DNA from: Actinoplanes liguriensis
GTDB taxonomy: Bacteria > Actinomycetota > Actinomycetes > Mycobacteriales > Micromonosporaceae
Assembly (NCBI GenBank): GCA_000715855.1
Contig: KL571233.1
Span: 37,497 to 46,078 of the forward strand
Reading direction: 5' to 3'
DNA: 8,582 bases
Positions 6,229-8,582 of the stretch are shown here, piece after piece. A program made the translations under genes and the position numbers. The notes beneath the pieces were generated by a model that saw nothing but the letters and a program-made list of their open reading frames with translations, ran no database searches and was not told the origin of the DNA. Each line of letters opens with the position of its first letter. Position 1 is the first letter of the stretch.

Positions 6229-7755
6229 TCAGAAGTCCAGGTGCTCGTACTCGACGCTCTCCAGCCAAGCGGTCAGCTCCGCCAGCTGGTCGCGGGTGAC
6301 GCCGTAGGCGAGCCATTCGTCCTGCCGGTCGAGACCGAGAAACCCTTTATCCGCGAAGGCGCGCCGCAAGTAGTCGGTGAAGGTCAGGCCGTGCGCCTCG
6401 TCGCGGACGAGTGGATCCGCGCCGGCGTGGGGCAGCCAGACGGAGTAGGGGGCGCCACCGCTGATGTCGGCCTTGTGCAGGTAGTCGGCGGCGATGGTGA
6501 CTTCCAGCGGTCCGGCGATTTCGGGATGGCCTCCCGCCAGCTCCTGCTGCCATTCCTCGACCGAGTACCACGCCGCACCGAGATCGATGATCTCCAGCGG
6601 GTCGGCGACCGTGAGCTGTTCGGGTGCGCCGGGCGGGAACGGGGCGTCCCAGGTGTCGCGCGGAACGAGGTCGATCGTTCCCACCGTGCGCCAGAAGGCG
6701 GCCAGCGCCGGTGGCACCGCCGTTCCCGTGACCTGTTCCAGTTGCCGCAGGCGATCCTCGACATCCGCGGCGGGGCCGGGAAGCGCCTGCTCGATGGTGA
6801 TCGGCCAGCCGCGGGCGATGAGAGCAGCGGTGAGGCTGGAGGCGTTTCGCCGGACACGCTCCATGGTCAGTGCGGCCACCTGCTCGGCCTCCGCGCGCCA
6901 CCGGTCGTCAAGGTGGGCGACTGCCCCGAGCTCGTCCCATACCCGTCGATGGTCCCCGTCCCGATAGCGGGCCACGAGATCCTTCGGCCGCGGGTGCCCA
7001 CCGGCAGGGGTCGCCGTCCGCGCCACCCGCGCGGCTCTGGCGGCGTCCAGCGCTGGACCGGTAACGGCGGGATCGGCGTACTTGAGCACCTGGCGGGCCG
7101 GGTGACCGAGGACTTCGTGGTCGCGAAGACCGACGCACAGGTCGAGCCAGCGGTGGTCCTGTGACAGCAGGACGCGCAGTTCCTCCGAATACCACTCGGG
7201 GCCCGACTGGGAGAACGAATGCGGGGACAGGAGGTGGAGGGCCTCGGCCGCGGCCGTCAGCCCGGCCTCGGTTGCCAGACATTCGTCGGCGAACAGGTGG
7301 CTGACGTTGTCCCAGGCCGTTCCGTCGTCGGTGACCATGACCTTCAGGGCCATGAAGCGGCCGAAGTGCTCCTGGTCATGAATCCCTCGACGCAGGGCAT
7401 CGCGGGCCTCCGCAGACCCGATCCCGAAGAGCGCGTGGGCGGCGTCTACCGCGACCGGACGGATGGGGCACTCCTCCCACAACCCGATCAAAGTGGGAAC
7501 GGCCGGCTCATACCGCAGACGGCCGAGTTCGCGAATCTGGTCGGTCGCCGACCGCAAGCCGGCTACACCGCGTACGGCGGCGATGCTCTTGTCCTGGCGG
7601 GCTTTCACCTGACTCGCGGTAAGGCTGTTCCATGCCTCGATGCTGACGCGGGGCTGGCTGCCGACGTCCGGCCATCGGGCGAGAGCCTCGAGGAGCGACT
7701 CCAGCACGCGTGCGCCATCGGTCTCGTTCACGTCCGGGTCCCCCAACACGCGCAC
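6229..7755 (-). CDS. HEAT-like repeat protein with C-terminal SUKH (SMI1/KNR4)-like domain
   Basis: This is a soluble 508-residue protein with no signal peptide or membrane segment. Residues about 75-230 look like helical HEAT/PBS-type repeats (for example IRELGRLRYEPAVPTLIGLW and VAVDAAHALFGIGS). Residues 285-315 hold the helical AEQVAALTMERVRRNASSL segment. Residues about 332-475 resemble a SUKH/SMI1-KNR4 fold: VEDRLRQLEQVTGTAVPPALAAFWRTVG, then DPLEIIDL, ADYLHKADISGGAPYSVWLP and a closing TFTDYLRRAF. SUKH proteins are often immunity proteins or protein-binding adaptors, and HEAT repeats are protein-interaction scaffolds, so a binding role is the safest guess; no catalytic motif is seen. 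The longest frame starts at GTG 7755 with no clear ribosome-binding site. GTG 7731 is preceded at 7 bases by GGGGGA and would give 500 residues. The neighbour upstream on the same strand ends 65 bases away. Domain calls are from pattern memory only. Confidence 0.75.
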   Translation of the reverse strand: MRVLGDPDVNETDGARVLESLLEALARWPDVGSQPRVSIEAWNSLTASQVKARQDKSIAAVRGVAGLRSATDQIRELGRLRYEPAVPTLIGLWEECPIRPVAVDAAHALFGIGSAEARDALRRGIHDQEHFGRFMALKVMVTDDGTAWDNVSHLFADECLATEAGLTAAAEALHLLSPHSFSQSGPEWYSEELRVLLSQDHRWLDLCVGLRDHEVLGHPARQVLKYADPAVTGPALDAARAARVARTATPAGGHPRPKDLVARYRDGDHRRVWDELGAVAHLDDRWRAEAEQVAALTMERVRRNASSLTAALIARGWPITIEQALPGPAADVEDRLRQLEQVTGTAVPPALAAFWRTVGTIDLVPRDTWDAPFPPGAPEQLTVADPLEIIDLGAAWYSVEEWQQELAGGHPEIAGPLEVTIAADYLHKADISGGAPYSVWLPHAGADPLVRDEAHGLTFTDYLRRAFADKGFLGLDRQDEWLAYGVTRDQLAELTAWLESVEYEHLDF

Positions 7756-7820
7756 ATTCTGTCAGCGACCCCGATGATGATCCACTATGACTCAGCGTGA
7801 CCGGCGGCGAATCCGGGTGG

Positions 7821-8400
7821 TCAGTGCGGCGACAGCGGGGCGTGGTAGCACTTCAGGTCCCAGTCGACCTCGTGTGGCAGCGCGCCGGGCGGGGCTGAGC
7901 GGTGACCGGTGGCGAACGTGACGGCCGACGGGCCGGCCAGGTAGCACCAGACTTCCATCTCCCGCTCGCTGCCGCGGTAGTAGAACTCGTAGTACTCGAT
8001 CCGGCCGCCGGCGACGAACGGCTGCTGCAGCAACTGCTGGGCTTCGGGCGGCAGGTTGCCGAGGAAGCCGCGCATCCGCTCGTTGAGCCCCAGGCCTGTC
8101 TCTTATACACACAGGCCGGACCTCGGTCTCGGTGAGCGAGCGACGCGCCCAGCGGTAGGCGATCAGCTCCTCCGGAGTCCATCGCACCAGCGCGTTCGCA
8201 CCGAAGACCACCGCGTACGGCAGGTCCTCGTGGCCGTAGGCCCACCACGCGATCGTCGAGCCGGCCGACGCCGCGATCCGTCGCCGGGCCTGCTCGCTCA
8301 GCCGGCCCCACCAGTAGTCGGGGCCCTCGGTGGGAGCCAGGCCGAGCTCGCCGGCCGCGTGCAGGGGGACGTCGGCGGACTTTCCGGGCAGTGAGCTCAT
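7821..8400 (-). CDS. Hypothetical protein of 187 residues, interrupted by 16 bases of adapter sequence
   Basis: I do not recognise this family. Starting at ATG 8400 (AGG 9 bases upstream), the frame runs to codon 97, where 16 foreign bases (8096-8111) break it. Deleting exactly those bases yields 187 residues ending ...KCYHAPLSPH with the stop at 7821-7823. The protein is soluble and aromatic-rich: DYWWGRLSEQARRRIAAS (28-45), AWWAYGHEDLPYAVVFG (51-67), then IEYYEFYYRG (129-138) and MEVWCYLAG (143-151). No signal peptide, membrane helix or known catalytic motif is seen. Left uncorrected, the frame reads through the adapter as VCIRDR and continues out of frame to 7792, giving a false 205-residue product with a wrong C-terminus. 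The gene lies between the hydrolase (31-base gap) and the HEAT/SUKH gene (65-base gap), all on the same strand, so it may be co-transcribed. Confidence 0.8.
8096..8111 (+). other. Tn5 mosaic-end (Nextera adapter) sequence embedded in a gene
   Basis: Bases 8096-8111 read ctgtctcttatacaca, the first 16 bases of the engineered Tn5 mosaic end used for tagmentation libraries. It mixes features of the natural outside and inside ends, so it is not a natural IS50 terminus. Removing it exactly restores the host frame. There is no 9-bp target duplication around it, so it is an untrimmed adapter carried into the assembly and not an insertion in the genome. Confidence 0.95.
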
Positions 8401-8431
8401 GGAAGTCAACCTATGCGCCCGGCGCCGGTCC

Positions 8432-8566
8432 TCACCAGGTGAAATCGTCCGGGTAGGTGACGTCGGCGAGCTTGCGCTGGCCTTTCAGGTTCGGGTGGAA
8501 GAAGTCGAACGTGTTGAGCAGGTCGATACTGAACCGGACGTCGTGCACCTGCCCGTCGTCCCAGCG
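8432..8566 (-). CDS. C-terminus of an SGNH/GDSL-type hydrolase (5' partial)
   Basis: The last 44 codons and stop (TGA at 8432-8434) of a gene truncated by the window end are readable on the - strand. The tail reads ...FSIDLLNTFDFFHPNLKGQRKLADVTY... The D-F-F-H-P-N pattern followed by G-Q-x-x-L-A matches block V of SGNH esterases/lipases, where the Asp and His of D-x-x-H complete the Ser-Asp-His triad. The nucleophile and oxyanion residues lie outside the window. It is probably a secreted or cytoplasmic esterase; substrate and length are unknown. It is upstream of, and 31 bases from, the 187-residue gene on the same strand. With only 44 residues visible the call is moderate. Confidence 0.6.
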   Translation of the reverse strand, partial: RWDDGQVHDVRFSIDLLNTFDFFHPNLKGQRKLADVTYPDDFTW

Positions 8567-8582
8567 CTGTCTCTTATACACA
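8567..8582 (+). other. Tn5 mosaic-end (Nextera adapter) sequence at the window end
   Basis: The final 16 bases are identical to those at 8096-8111. Their position at the very end indicates that reads ran off their insert into adapter, so the true genomic sequence ends at 8566 and the window end is probably a contig end. Confidence 0.95.

Noticed and set aside
6241..7800. Open frames on the + strand (6241-7164 and 7219-7800) opposite the HEAT/SUKH gene
   Set aside because: The - strand frame has coherent domain-like sequence across 508 residues; the + strand frames show no recognisable pattern.
7756..7820. A promoter for the HEAT/SUKH gene (CATAGT as -10 on the - strand)
   Set aside because: Only partial matches to both hexamers (about 4/6 and 3/6); too weak to annotate.
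8091..8117. A natural transposon insertion flanked by CAGGCC repeats
   Set aside because: The sequence is the engineered mosaic end, there is no 9-bp target duplication, only 16 bases are present, and exact removal restores the gene.
8056..8394. A 112-codon + strand frame containing VSYTHRPD
   Set aside because: It is created partly by translation of the adapter sequence (VSYTH) and is opposite the repaired 187-residue gene.
8419..8428. A 10-bp palindrome (ccggcgccgg) upstream of the 187-residue gene
   Set aside because: All-GC palindromes of this length arise often by chance at this base composition, and nothing else supports an operator.

Overview
This is a high-GC actinobacterial window: GC-ending codons dominate, GTG starts are common, and the genes are tightly coupled. 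It reads like a filamentous or soil actinomycete, perhaps Micromonosporaceae, but that genus-level guess is an impression and was not tested. The window appears to be a whole short-read contig or a contig end. It starts inside a signal peptide, and its last 16 bases are the Tn5 'mosaic end' used in Nextera-type libraries.

Region 1 (1-4776, + strand) is a complete urtABCDE operon for high-affinity urea uptake by an ABC transporter of the branched-chain amino acid (HAAT) type. UrtA is the lipoprotein urea receptor, UrtB and UrtC are the membrane permeases, and UrtD and UrtE are the ATPases. A strong hairpin separates urtA from urtB. urtB/urtC and urtD/urtE overlap. A 30-codon reading frame bridges urtC and urtD with 4-base overlaps at both ends. 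As read, urtA (around base 33-36) and urtE (base 4115) each carry a one-base frameshift. A single-base correction in each restores a textbook family sequence.

Region 2 (4777-6185, + strand) holds a major facilitator superfamily exporter. An 11-bp inverted repeat flanks its start codon. A long imperfect hairpin follows it and probably serves as a terminator for both converging transcription units.

Region 3 (6229-8566, - strand) holds three tandem genes, transcribed right to left. They are the last 44 codons of an SGNH/GDSL-type hydrolase, an unrecognised 187-residue protein, and a 508-residue protein with HEAT-like repeats followed by a SUKH (SMI1/KNR4)-like C-terminus. The 187-residue gene is interrupted by exactly 16 bases of Tn5 mosaic-end sequence. 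Removing exactly those bases restores the frame, so this is a library artefact and not biology.

No convincing new biological system was found. The points most worth a second look are the assembly and adapter lesions, the 30-codon bridge frame, the hairpins around urtA/urtB and the exporter start, and the HEAT-SUKH protein.
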